This document shows, piece by piece, positions 35,966 through 47,342 of a DNA stretch of 64,000 bases. How positions within the stretch are numbered: position 1 is the stretch's first letter; every line of letters begins with the position of its first letter. The position numbers and the translations under genes are program-made. The notes beneath the pieces are model-generated. The model did no database searches. It was not told the DNA's origin and saw only the letters and a list, made by a program, of their open reading frames with translations. This stretch comes from Nymphaea colorata (taxonomy: Eukaryota > Streptophyta > Magnoliopsida > Nymphaeales > Nymphaeaceae), in the NCBI RefSeq assembly GCF_008831285.2, contig NC_045144.1, positions 16,355,858 through 16,419,857 of the forward strand, written 5' to 3'.

Positions 35966-36803
35966 TTTAGGGGCATGTGGGTGTTCTAGTTGCGGTTTAA
36001 GAACAATAAGGGCAACTTTAAGGCCGATTCAGTGGTTATTGACCCACTTAAGCACAATTATGGTATCAGTTTATAAAATTTTGGACTCTTTTGGGCCCAT
36101 ATCATTGAATCATTTGGTTTTGGATTTAATGTAGGGCAAATTTGTATGTAATTTGGTTTATGCATCAAGTTTTGGATTCATGTAAGACAATTTTGTATGT
36201 GTCACGTCATTGAATCATTTGGTTTTAGATTCAATGAATGACAATTTTATATGTAAATTTTAATTCATGTATCATGTTTTGCATGTTTTTTAAATTTATG
36301 GGTGTACTTTAGATGAATGTTTGGATTATGAATTTTGATCTTTGGCCATGTCTGTTGTTTGAAATGAGTACGTTTGTACTTTATGTCGCCAAAGTGACCT
36401 CTGTTGTACGAATTTGCTTGTTTTAAACATTAGATGATAGTATACTTGATCCATGCAGACAATGATCAGCCCAAAGGAGGATTGTTGTTTGGTCAGGTTT
36501 AAGTATACAGGGCAATGAATATGTGATAATTTTTCAGGTTTCCATGTGAATAGCGAGTCAATCCAAAGATAGGCTCATTGTTTGACAGGGTTAATTATTT
36601 ATATTCATTGTTGACCAAGAATACCACTTGCAGTTAGTATTTCAATCCAAAGATTGGATATTAATGTTGCACCGGTACCTTGTGATGAGATTCAGGCCAT
36701 TGTATTTAAATTCATTTATATTTGTTATTTCATCTTTGTACATGTATTGATTGTGAGCATGTTTGGTATTTTTGTTGTTCTTTGTACAGTGAGTTCTGCT
36801 TCT

Positions 36804-37573
36804 ATGATATCTGCAAATTTGAGTACTGTTCCTGAGTTAAATGGTTCGAATTTTAAGGACTGAAAAGAAACTGTTATCATTGTTCTGGGTTGTATGGATT
36901 TAGACCTTGCATTTAGGGAGTTGTGCCCACCTCATCCAACAGATCAAAATTCCCATGAGGATAAGCGGTACTTTGAATGGTGGGAACGCTCAAACCGCAT
37001 GTGTCTAATGATCATGAAGAGATCAATTCCAGAAAATTTTCGGGGATCTATTACTGAAAAGGCTAGTGCCAAGGCGTTCCTTGAAGAGATTGAAAAACGT
37101 TTTGCTAAAAATGAAAAGGCTGAAACAAACACTCTTTTGAGTAAACTTGTGACACTGAAGTATAAAAGGGGAACATACGGGAGCACATTATGGAAATGTC
37201 TCATCTTGCTTCAAAATTACAGGCGCTAGGTCTGAGGTTACCCGAAGACTTTATAGTGCATATGGTTCTTCTTTCTCTTCCACCACAGTTTGGACAGTTT
37301 AAAGTTAGTTATAACTGTCAGAAGGAGAAATGGACTCTTAATGAGCTCATTTCGCACTGTGTGGAAGAAGAGGAGAGATTGAAGCATGATAGGATAGAAA
37401 GTGCTCACTTGGCTACTACGCCTAAAAGTAAGAAAAGGAAGGCTATTAAAGAAATTGCAGTTGATCACGCATCCATTAAGAAACAGAAAAAGCATAAGGA
37501 AGGCAAATCAAGCTGCTTCTTTTGCAAGGATGAAGGTCATATGAAGAAGGATTGTACTAAGTATCACGCATGA
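36804..37573 (+). pseudogene. Copia gag remnant
   Basis: It reads MISANLSTVPELNGSNFKD, then a TGA at 36,861 where family members have Trp, then VLGCMDLDLAFREL. One frameshift near 37,190 leads into a frame ending with a zinc knuckle CFFCKDEGHMKKDC (C-X2-C-X4-H-X4-C). The stop codon and frameshift disable it. Confidence 0.85.
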
Positions 37574-37599
37574 CGTGAAAAGAAAGGTACGATTCTTAC

Positions 37600-39450
37600 T
37601 TTGGTTTGTTCTGAGGTTAATTTAATTTCAGTACCAAGGCACTTGTGGGTAGATTCGGTTGCTACTACTCACATAAGTGTTTCTGTGCAGGGCTGCCTAA
37701 ATTGTCGGATGTCAATTGATGCTGAAAGATTCATCTATGAGGGCGATGACATGAAGGCGAAGATTGAAGCCATAGCAGATTTTTGAGTTATTGTTAAAGA
37801 CTGGTTGTTATTTGAATTTGATAGAAACTTATGTAATACCGCCTTTTAGACGGAATTTGGTTGTTATTTCCTTACTGAACAAATTTGGTTATTATTGTTC
37901 ATTTGGAGGAAATAAATTTAATTAGTTTCTGCATTCAAATTTGAATTCCACTGGTTCTTTGTCTAGTAGCGATAACCTTTATTTGTTTGATACGGTTGCT
38001 TCATATAATGAAACCTTGCATGTTACGTTTAGTGGTATTAAAAGAAAATTAGCCAAAGAGAATTCTGCTATGTTATGACATTGGCGCTTAAGACATATCT
38101 CTGAAAAGAGAATATAAAGACTTATGTCAAAAGGAATTCTTGAGTCCCTTGATTTTGCAAACTTTAATGTCTGCACTGAATGTATAAAGGGAAAATGAAC
38201 AAACATTAAGGGGTTATAAGTTTTTTTTTCCATTCAGTAAGTCTTTCTTTGAAAGGGAAACGCTCATTTCTTTGAGGATATTGAGTTTGGGAGGTAATCA
38301 GGTTATGAACATTGCTTTTGAAGAGGGACCTGAGTCCACTCTATTCAGAAGAAGGCAATGATGTCGATCTCCATAGTGAAGAACAAACTCAACAACCTCA
38401 AGAAAATTAAGTAGAGGTGTCACATAGGAAATCCATATATGGACTAAAGCAAGTTTTCCAGTCAATGGTATTACAAACTTCATCAAGTTATAGTTTCATT
38501 TGGTTTCGAAATTAATATGGTTGATGAATGTGTATACTAAAAGTTCAGTGGGGGCAAATTTATCTTTCTGGTTTTATATGTCGATGATATATTGTTGGCA
38601 AGTAATGATGTTGGCATATTGCATGAAACTAAGATTTTTAGTCAACAAAGTTTGACATGAAGGATCTTGGTTGTGCATCTTTTATATTGGGGATCCAAAT
38701 ATTTCGAGATCGTTCTCGGGGTATTCTTGGATAATCACAAAAGGCCTACATTGATAAGGTGCTTCAGTGATATGACATGAAGGATTGTAAACCATGAAAG
38801 ACTCCAGTTGCTAAAGGAGACAAGTTTAGTCTCAAACAGTGCCCTAAAAGTAAAATCGAATCTAAAGTAATGGAAATGATTCCCTATTTGTCTGTTGTGG
38901 GAAGCCTTATGTATGTTCAGGTTTGTACTCGTTTGGATATTGCATTTATCATTGGAATGTTAGGCGGATACTTAAGTGATTCTGGTATGGGTCATTGGAA
39001 AGCAGTCACAAGAGTTTTGAGGTACTTAAAAAGAACATAAGATTTTATGCTCACATACAGGAAGTCAGACCAGTGGAAGATCATTAGGTATTCAGATTCT
39101 GACTTTGTTGGGTGCCAAGATAATGGCATTCAATCAGGTTTTGTGATTGCAGAATTTTGTCACGAGGCTGCGCATTATGTATGGTATAGAAATACCACTA
39201 AGGTTGTTGTGTGACAATAATTCAGCAGTCATGTACTCTTATAACAGCCACAATTTGTCAAAGTCGAAGCACATTGACATTAAGTTTTTGGACTGTTAAA
39301 GAGGGGATACAGAATGGTCAGGTGTCTTTAGAGCATATTGGGACAAACTCTATGATTGCGGATCCGCTTACCAAGGGTTTAACACATAAGATCTTTCACG
39401 AACATGTTGTTCATATGGGGGTGTTATCCTTGGATGATGTGCTGGTTTAG
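37600..39450 (+). pseudogene. Copia pol remnant (protease trace, RT, RNase H)
   Basis: Near 37,640 is LWVDSVATTHIS, a damaged aspartic protease site (DSG changed to DSV). About 38,430-38,620 holds SIYGLKQ and LYVDDILLAS (YVDD of reverse transcriptase). About 38,880-39,110 holds SVVGSLMYVQVCTRLDIAF and RYLKRT, and about 39,330-39,440 SMIADPLTKGL (RNase H side). Many stops and frameshifts are present. The integrase and the N-terminal half of RT are deleted. Confidence 0.85.
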
Positions 39451-39850
39451 TGGGAGTTTGTATTTTGTTTGCTCTTATGTATGGACACATATTCAGTTTT
39501 CTGCAGAATAAAGTTTAAAGTTCTTTGGTTCCATTCTGTGTTTATGTGTTAGGTTTTGATCTCCATAAGGTTTTAAAGTTGGACCAGTTGAGAATAGACA
39601 TGTTGTAATCACATTACATGTAATTCTCATGCTATACATCCATATCAGATCTATGTCATTGATTATGTTAACATTTGTGATCATTGAAGGTTTAGCTAAT
39701 TTTATTATAGCGAAAGCCGCTTTGGTTCTGTGTTGATATGGTCATGGACGAGATTGGTGAAAATGACGTTTATAAGATAGCAATTATGAACTCCTAAAGT
39801 TTTATGTAATGTCTGAATGTATTAAGACATATTTGGCCCAAGTGGGAGAT

Positions 39851-40287
39851 TGTAAGATCATTTGGTGGGCCGGCATATGTCTATGAAGAATTTCAGACAT
39901 TATGGCTGTCTTAACGTCATTTTAGATGGTATGGGGTAATTTTGAAATGTATAGATACCAGTACGGAATTACAGACTCTTTGATGGGTGGAATCCGTAAT
40001 TGTCCTTATTATAAAATGGTAGTGGTCCCTGGGGTCGTGCAAGGGTTGCCTGAAACATTGGTTTCTAGGGTTTTCCTCTTCCCCATTTGAGAGAGACCTC
40101 AAGCGCGCCGCACGTACCCTGGAAGACCCTACTGCGATCTTCCCGTGCATCAGTTCAGATGGATTCAGGTACGCTTCCGCTTTCAGTTTAAGGTTTCGTT
40201 TATTTCAATGATTTAGCATGAGCATGATCCTGTTTTAGGGTATATACGTTTGGTTTTGTATATGTGTTATGAGGAGAAATCCCAACA
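39851..40287 (+). repeat. Right LTR (437 bp)
   Basis: Pairs with 34,171-34,646 and lacks the 39-bp segment. Confidence 0.92.
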
Positions 40288-40626
40288 TGGCCATGACGGT
40301 AGCCTTTGTTCCCCTGAAAGAAGCCGCCATGATCTTGTGTGGAAGACTGAGAAGTTCTGGCCTATTGGTTATATTGTAGAGGCTCTGGGTTCTGGTGGGT
40401 CGAGTATTTATAATATAAGCATATTAGAACTGTAGTTGGTGCTGTGTAGGTCGAAAAGGTCTGTTCATTCATGAAAATTTATTTGTTAGGGATTCTTGCC
40501 AAAATAATGGGCAATATATCAATTGAAGAACATTCTTATCTTCTACAATGGCCCTTACCTGTTTGTTTTTTCTCATGCAATGTGCTATCGGTGTGCTTCA
40601 TCAGTGATACAGCGTATTTTAACCAA

Positions 40627-42640
40627 GGCAAAACACCAAAGAACAAGAATCTACGAATGTCCCTTATCGCTTGTCCAGCTTGTTCCAAGATTCTTATCTA
40701 AGAATGTGTCTCAGATAAAACAAGATAGATCCCAACACCTACATTCACAATATCCCAGCTTATCTAGTTTGCTTCATGAGAAGACGTCCCCTGTTATTCA
40801 CTTAGTAGCACAAGGCCCCTTGATCACACTAACGCTTTAGTGCTCAAGTTGTGAATGTTGGTTTTCAGACAGAGACAAGAGACAGGGACTATCGCAGGTT
40901 TCAAGAAAACTAAATCTCACTCTGCACTGTTACAAATATTGCTAAAACCAAGTGCATCCACTGCAGGACAGAATGATTAGTCCAGAAACCGAAGAATATG
41001 GAGAGCTTTCGTTCGCAATAACCTGAATTTAAAGATGAGCTTACTCTGGGATAAGAGCTTTAAAACCAGGTTCCAGATTAGCAATATGGCGAGCATGGTT
41101 TTTGATCTCAAAATCAACACCCCACCACTCCTGCAGAACGACTATCCCTGGTCCATCTTCTTTCCCGATGAGGTAGGCATCAAAACTCTGGTAAACCAAA
41201 AAATTCAAGCCAAACATAATCAACGGAGCAGAAACAACAAGAAAGCGGAAACCGTTCTCCATTTCCATTCTCCAAATAAAACAACACCAAGATCAAAAAC
41301 TTCGAAGTAAATATTAGAACTTCACGAAGGATAAGGATAGCTACAATTCTTCTATTCCTTAGCTGCTCGTTTACACCGACTGCTCCATATAATTAGAAGA
41401 CATGAGCTTTTCCCACAATCGTGGAGAAAGAGAAAAGGCACCAAGAGGACACCCAGAATGACCACAAACTTGGAACATAAATGAAAAAGAAAGGACATAG
41501 CAGCAACAAAACCGACAAATGTGAACACCCAAAAAGAGAAACAAAACATAAAATTAAAGAAAACAAAAACAAAAGAATTACACAAATCGAAGATACAAAA
41601 AGCGGAAATGGAGGAGTGACGATTATGGTTTCTAACAGTGTCATCTCTTTGGATTTGGATTTTCTGGAATTCGGCAGATGGGGAGGTCGCCATTGATCGA
41701 ATGGAAAAGGAGGATGGAAGCTTGGAAAAAGCCACGCGAGGGAGATGCGTGGGCAGAGCAGGACTCAACAAGGGTTTATGGAGAAGGATGTATCTTCAGG
41801 CATGTAAATTAGGGTGTTTTTCAAGCTTATTTTTTAAATATAATCATTTTAAAATTTTATTTTTCTGCTTATTGACTAAAGTTATAATTTTGTGAAAACA
41901 AAGAATAAGGATTTGAAGTAAACTTTTGTGGAACTTGAAAGCAAAAAATGTCAGTCAAGATCATAAACACGCAAAATAATATTAAGAAATAGTGTAGCTA
42001 AGTTTTTTGAGTTTTTCTTGTTAACAGAATTTCGCTTGAACATTTGATTTCGATAGTTTTATAAGGACTCTAGTTCTTTAGAAAAATTATAGAAAGTAAT
42101 TTTTTGAAAACTATAACCAAAAGCAAATACCAAAATGTGTTTGATGGTTGTGATGAAAATGATTTCTCATTAAGTAGAACCGAAAAAGTCTCAACGCGGC
42201 TCCCCCTGTTAACAGCATAACATCGAAACTGCTCTCATTGAATTGATGACCTCCTGCGATGTAAAGCCTGAGCTAGCCAGGACACGACTCAATAAGGTTA
42301 TGCAAAAAAATTGGAAAAAAAAAATGAAAGAAAGAGAAAGTGTCATATTCATACCAATCTTTTGCTCATGATTTTAAAAGAGAGTACAACTTTTGTAATT
42401 TTCTTAAACTTATCTCTTTTTCATAGAAATTGTTAAATTAAGGCTTGAAGTGAACTTTCATTATTAATTTAAAAACTATAAAACGTTACATTGTCTTTTT
42501 TTCAACGTTTACTAGATTATGGGTGCAGGGCTTATGGGTGGGCCATCCTGAGGATACGATTGCATTCTAACACACGGACTGGGCATTGGACCGGGTACCC
42601 CTGTTCATTCTACAGTTAACAAAAAAGCTTTCATTTTTTT
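40627..42640 (-). pseudogene. Promoter-less fragment of the dienelactone hydrolase gene (exons 1-2)
   Basis: This is a copy of about 23,384-25,890. The exon 2 copy (41,187-41,045) is intact (FDAYLIGKEDGP, GFKALIP), with donor and acceptor kept. The exon 1 copy (41,789-41,637) lacks the first codons, because about 210 bp covering the ATG and proximal promoter are deleted at 41,789. Exons 3-5 are absent; at 40,627 the sequence joins the upstream region of dirigent pseudogene D. It keeps a single copy of the 193-bp unit that is doubled in the parent gene. Confidence 0.9.
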
Positions 42641-42649
42641 ATAGTGTTC

Positions 42650-42871
42650 GGCAAAAAGGAAAAAGCATCCGGGTCGACAGGACGCGGGTGTGGGTGCGAT
42701 TCAGATTCACACTCATTCGCATCACATTCATTTCAGTTCATTTTTTTTTAACAAATTTGATATTATTAATATATTATAATAATAAATTAATAATAATGAT
42801 AAATACTATCACCGCATCGCCGCACTTAAATGTTTTGAGATGTGTCACGCCGGCACCCGCACCGACACTCC
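42650..42871. other. Insertion with GC-rich inverted ends
   Basis: It lies between the hydrolase fragment and the kinase spacer and is not found in the other spacer copies. It begins with GGACGCGGGTGTGGGTGCG and ends with GGCACCCGCACCGAC, which are imperfect inverted complements around an AT-rich middle. Possibly a small mobile element; no protein. Confidence 0.45.
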
Positions 42872-44060
42872 GCCAAAAAAAGTAGGAAACCAACTTGAGG
42901 ATGGGAAGACAGATGGATAGATTACAGATATACATAATTCGACAATTCGACCTGAAGAGTCTACATCCATATCCATGGTTATAAAAGGATCACTATCTTT
43001 CTTTCACCTCCTTATTAGATTGATGAGTACATACATAAATTAATTAATATGTTAAGTACATACCTTAATATTAGAAAATACATCTACAACATATCATCAT
43101 GAATCTTCAGGATAGAGCTAAATATGGTATTCGTATACAAGTTTTTAAAAGAAATCTCCATAGTTTTTTTTTTTGCCTCATCTGTCATAGAATCTAACTT
43201 AAATTTGTAAATTAATATCTATAAATTGATTATGTTTTTAATTATTATTTCTCTATATATAGAGATAGTACATGCTTTCTTCCTTGCTGGATTGTTATAT
43301 ACCATCTAGGTAGAAACAATGACCATCGATCAAAGGCGACCGCTCATAGAGTGACGCTAACTGCTTTCACCATTGTTTTCCTAACCTTCACTATTGGTGT
43401 TATCTTTCTATGTTCAAGTTTTTTTTATCCATATATAAACTATTCTCTTTGCTTGTCAATCCACAAATACTAGTTCAGAATCAACTAATTGGTTTTGATT
43501 ATTAGTTCCTTTTTTGTTTTGTAAACCATATTGATAGTCGCAAAATAATAAAATTAGTGTTCTACTTGGATTATCTATGACTAATTTCTCATCTCCTTTA
43601 ATTTTCTTGTCCAGCATTTAGGATTATGAATGAAGGTGATAAATGGACAATACTATTTTATGTTTTGCGCCATATTTTGTATCCTTTTCAAATAAATGAA
43701 TAGTTCTGATAAGTTAGTCTTTACCTTTGTAACCTTATAAGTTGAATTAAACCTTTAAATTAAACTTAAAGTTTATATGGTGGGGCAGGTTGTTCATATT
43801 TCTGTTCTCATTGTCCAGTTTCTAAGTCCTACTTAGCATTCATCAGCAGCTTTGTTCTTCTTTCTTCCAATGGATTCTCTTTCTTGTTTATGGGTTTTAT
43901 TCAGCGCCAAAAGTGGCTTGTGCTCGTCCCTCCTGTTTTTTATGTTGTAGCATGTAATCTGTTTCACTTTCATGCTTGCTGCTTCTCCAGCATTGAAACT
44001 TTTATATGACATTGAACTTGATGTGAAGGATCCAGATGAAAGAGAAAAGACCTTAATTAA
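42872..44060. repeat. Kinase-side spacer, copy 2
   Basis: Shared with 31,530-32,640 and 57,255-58,330. No gene. From 43,980 a short frame (ELDVKDPDEREKTL) is partly repeated near 58,480, but it has no family match that I recognise. Confidence 0.65.
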
Positions 44061-44063
44061 GAA

Positions 44064-44652
44064 TGAACAATATGAGCGCCATCTGCTCAAAAGTAGCATG
44101 GGAAAAAACAAGAATGTCATCTGCATGTTAGCCAAGCTGACATATGCTCATAGATAATAAAATTATTAACAATAACTATTATTTACAATGGCATTATTAT
44201 GAGTTTTTTGTGTGTAGATGAATACAATATTAATTATCCGTTGATGATTAAGTTTCTCTTATCCATAACCGTAGCACTATACGGTTGACGTTCTATTCAC
44301 ACAACATTTTTTCTTTTATAGCACAACAACCCAAACATCACATATATATCAACTGATATCTTCTATAAGTTTAATGGATGAAGATATCAGTTGATATATA
44401 TGTGCTGTTTGGGTTGTCGTGCTGTTGGGCATTATAAAAGAAAAAATGTTGTGTGAATGAAACGTCACCCGTATAGTACCTACGATTATGGATAAGAGAA
44501 ACTTAATCATCAACGGATAATTAATATTGTATGCATCTACACACAAAAAACTCATAATAATGCCATTGTAAACAGCTTCGCTAACATGCAGATGACATTC
44601 TTGGTTCTTCCTATGCCACAATTGATCAGATGGCGCTCATATTGTTCATTCA
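44064..44652. repeat. ~300-bp imperfect inverted repeat upstream of the intact kinase
   Basis: The left arm (about 44,064-44,370) and right arm (about 44,385-44,652) are reverse complements over GAACAATATGAGCGCCATCT, AAGAATGTCATCTGCATG, TTTACAATGGCATTATTATG and ATATCAACTGATATCTTC. The loop is about 15 bp. The left arm has about 40 extra bases. Copy 3 of the spacer (58,500-58,690) has only the left arm. It ends 235 bp before the kinase ATG. Confidence 0.85.
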
Positions 44653-44886
44653 ACGGATGCCAGTGCATGCGGTTTCTACGAAGAGTGTGAGTAAGTCTAT
44701 AATGGCTTGTGATATCATGATCCGCAACGCATTGATTTTTTATTTAATCCGCTTTGTTTTTTTTTCAAGCAAGAGAAAGAACTGTAACAAGGATATTTCG
44801 AGTGGAACGTTTAATTTCTTTGGGACTCCTCGAGGGTGCATAGCACTACTTAAGCAATGCATGTTAAGTTCGAACAAGTTGCCGCA

Positions 44887-46062
44887 ATGGCTTCAGGCTG
44901 GCGCAGAGGAGCAACCGTAGGCTGCGGTTCCTCCGCCACCGTCTCCCTCGCTACACTCCACGAATCCGGCGCCCTCTTCGCCGTCAAGTCCGCCCAGCTC
45001 CCCTTCGCCGCCCACCTCCGCCGCGAGCACTCCATCCTCTCCTCCCTTTCCTCCCCCCACATCGTCCGCTGCCTCGGCACTGATGTCACCCGCGAAGGTG
45101 GCAAAGAGTTCTATAACCTCTTCATGGAGTACTTCCCCCGCGGCACGCTCTGCGACGAGATCAGGCGCCAGGGCGGCCGTCTGCCGGAGCCGGAGATCAG
45201 TCGCCACGCGAGGTCGGTGCTGCTGGGCCTCCGCTACCTCCACGGGATTGGAATCGTCCACAGCGACATCAAGGGGAGCAATTTGCTCGTGGGTTGCGAT
45301 GGCGAGGTTAGGATTGGCGACCTCGGCTGCGCGTTGCGGACGGGCGTCACCGCCGAAGCGGGCGGCTTGGCGGGCACGCCGCTTTTCATGGCACCGGAGG
45401 TGGCCAGGGGGGAGAGCCAAGGGAGCGCGGCCGACGTCTGGGCGCTAGGATGTACCATGGTGGAGATGGCCACGGGGCGGCCTCCTTGGGCTGCAGAGGT
45501 CACCGACCCGGTCTCGGCTCTTTACCGGATTGGGTGCACGGACGCGGTCCCGGAGATGCCGGGAAATTTGTCGGAGGAAGGGCAGGATTTTCTCGCGAAG
45601 TGTTTCTGCCGGAATCCGTCGGAGAGGTGGACGGCAGAGCAGCTGCTGCAACACCCTCTCGTCAGTAAAGTGAAGGAGGTGGACATCGAGGGGAAGTCAG
45701 TTTCCCACTCACCCAAGAGCATTCTTGATCGTGATCTTTGGGATTCTCTAGAAAGCCGCAGCACTAAAATGGGAAGCGAAACGAACGATTCCATGCCGGT
45801 TCTTGCCCCTGCATCTACTGCCGCCGGTCGAATCAAGTCTTTGATTTCTCCGGCTTCTCGGCGGCCAGATTGGTCTTGGGGGGAGAATTGGGTTTGCGTG
45901 AGGGCAGAGGCGCCGGATAATTTGCCAATGCCGAGTATTTCAGGCGAGCCGGATTTTGAACAGCCGGCAATTGAATCGACCACCGGCAGGAATATTGATG
46001 ACAACATCGACGTCGAAACAACTGCAGCGTTTGATGCCTTTCACAGAAGGCAACTTCCATAA
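44887..46062 (+). CDS. MAPKKK17/18-like protein kinase, intronless (391 aa), the one intact copy
   Basis: ATG 44,887 to TAA 46,062; an in-frame ATG at 44,857 would add ten residues. The kinase domain spans about residues 4-265: Gly loop GCGSSATVSLA, the VKSA lysine, LMEYFPRGTL-type hinge, catalytic HSDIKGSNLL, metal-binding DLG in place of DFG, activation segment end GTPLFMAPEVARG, and DVWALGCTMVEMATGRPPW. The invariant Lys and both Asp residues are present, so activity is expected. The C-terminal region ends with WSWGENWVCVR, as in the plant clade containing Arabidopsis MAPKKK17/18, which act in abscisic-acid and stress MAPK cascades. Membership is inferred from motifs and the intronless structure. 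Broken copies lie at 32,873, 53,314 and 58,712. A strong inverted repeat sits just upstream. Confidence 0.9.
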   Translation: MASGWRRGATVGCGSSATVSLATLHESGALFAVKSAQLPFAAHLRREHSILSSLSSPHIVRCLGTDVTREGGKEFYNLFMEYFPRGTLCDEIRRQGGRLPEPEISRHARSVLLGLRYLHGIGIVHSDIKGSNLLVGCDGEVRIGDLGCALRTGVTAEAGGLAGTPLFMAPEVARGESQGSAADVWALGCTMVEMATGRPPWAAEVTDPVSALYRIGCTDAVPEMPGNLSEEGQDFLAKCFCRNPSERWTAEQLLQHPLVSKVKEVDIEGKSVSHSPKSILDRDLWDSLESRSTKMGSETNDSMPVLAPASTAAGRIKSLISPASRRPDWSWGENWVCVRAEAPDNLPMPSISGEPDFEQPAIESTTGRNIDDNIDVETTAAFDAFHRRQLP

Positions 46063-46882
46063 GATTAGCACCTAAAAAAGTAGGCCGAAACAGATCAGTG
46101 TTGTATGAGAAATTAATGGACAGCCGTGGAAGCATTTTGAGTACAGTCTATACACTAATTGCATTTCAAACAATCTATTGAATTTCTCAGCAAGTGGTTT
46201 AACGTGGAGAGTATGAAGAGTTGTTTGTGTTGCTCCAATAATAATTAGTTTTTTCAATTTTATACATACATATATATATATATAAATTTGAGGAGCACTC
46301 ATACAAAGTTACTAAATTTTAAATTATTCAAAAAAAAATTAGATTTAAATTAATAATAAAATGAATGAGGGGCACGATAGATAAACGAGAGAATGTCGAT
46401 GGGCATGTGTACATAACAAACAAATTCTATAAAAGGATCCAACAGGCTGTTCAATACCACCGGCAGGGTCATGAAAGGCCACACATACGATATTGCCACA
46501 TACGATATTGAAAATCTTGCCGTCACCGACTTGGGTAAATTAATCAGATCGTATGCAGTCAGATTCAAATCTGGACTCTGATTCAGATCTAATACACATA
46601 TATATGTAATTGAATCACTTTTTCATCGGATATATCTCAATCGGATTCCGTTATCAAAACTGCTTGCATACCAATCCAAATCCAGCTAGTAATCAGGTAT
46701 TGAATTTCTTTACCGGATCCCATAGGGAGTGTTTTTAAACTGGGATAAATAATCGGTTCTCATATCCTATCCAACTACATCTCCATGTCCCAAAAGCAAA
46801 CCAGGGTTAAGCCAACGGTGAACGATCCAAAGCTGACGATGGGAGAAGAAACTTAATTTTTTATTACAAAAACTCACACACT
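46063..46882. other. Kinase 3' flank, no gene
   Basis: Contains a short (TA)n run at about 46,268-46,284 and, from about 46,540 to 46,700, diverged GATTCAAATCTGG / TCAGATCTAAT repeats like those near 10,200. Confidence 0.5.
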
Positions 46883-46920
46883 CTTAGGGTTTAGGGCTAA
46901 GATTTAGGGTTTAGGGCATA
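46883..46920. repeat. Short interstitial telomere-type repeat
   Basis: CTTAGGGTTTAGGG and TTTAGGGTTTAGGG separated by a few bases: four TTTAGGG-type units, matching the plant telomere repeat. It lies exactly where an inverted spacer copy begins. Confidence 0.7.
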
Positions 46921-47177
46921 TAGGTTGACTGTCTCTCTAAGGAAAGGTTTTTAATTTTTAGTCAACTGGAAAGATACAGATACAATATCCTGTATTTTGA
47001 ACTCCCACATATACAATGTATATGTATATGTATATGTGTGCGTATACGCAATATAAAAAGTTGTTGCAGCCAACTATGCATAACTTTCAATTGCAAACTA
47101 TTTGAGAGAGATGGTAAATAGAGAGAAGGTCTATGTGAAAGAGAGAGAGGAAAGAGAGAGAGAGGGAGAGAGAGAGC
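46921..47177. repeat. Inverted spacer copy 4, left part
   Basis: Reverse complement of about 26,935-27,145 (GTATATATGGGAGTTC, GTTGCAGCCAACTATGCATA). It continues at about 53,080-53,292 on the other side of the LINE. Confidence 0.8.
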
Positions 47178-47342
47178 CGATAAAATGAGAATATATAACA
47201 AAATTTGGGGACAAGAGGTCCCCTAAATACAAAAACAATCCGCAAAAAACAAAATTAACGCAAAAAACACAAGCAAGAAGAACAAATATACAATACAACG
47301 CACAGAAAAATAGGAAAGAAGAAGAAAGACGAAACGGCACAA

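Larger units (their letters stand above)
34171..40287 (+). mobile_element. Copia-like LTR retrotransposon, degenerate (6.1 kb)
   Basis: The LTRs are 34,171-34,646 and 39,851-40,287, both TGTAAG...CCAACA, flanked by a perfect 5-bp target duplication TGGCC (34,166-34,170 and 40,288-40,292). The primer-binding site TGGTATCAGAGCC (34,649-34,661) matches initiator-Met tRNA. The polypurine tract AAGTGGGAGAT (39,840-39,850) precedes the right LTR. The interior has a damaged gag, a protease trace, most of the integrase missing, and fragments of reverse transcriptase and RNase H. The order RT-RNase H at the 3' end with no integrase after it fits Ty1/copia. The element cannot be autonomous. Confidence 0.95.
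33893..40330 (-). pseudogene. Dirigent pseudogene D, split by a copia-like insertion
   Basis: The ATG is at 40,330 (minus strand) with the usual leader and TATA sequence beyond it (TTATATTATAAATACTCG, about 40,398-40,415). The first 14 codons run to 40,288. The frame resumes at 34,170 after the retrotransposon: MLSSSSFAS, MHDLLTGKNVTAVPV, FGTIVAIDDAET. A short deletion shifts the frame near RSAVVQGS. The gene is then cut at the codons for DFHL, about 33,895, where it is joined head-on to kinase pseudogene 1. The C-terminal third of the family domain is absent. Confidence 0.9.

Noticed and set aside
43972..44157. Short frame with ELDVKDPDEREKTL as a gene
   Set aside because: Repeated in broken form near 58,480, no recognised family, and lies at the edge of the inverted repeat. 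Probably a fossil fragment.
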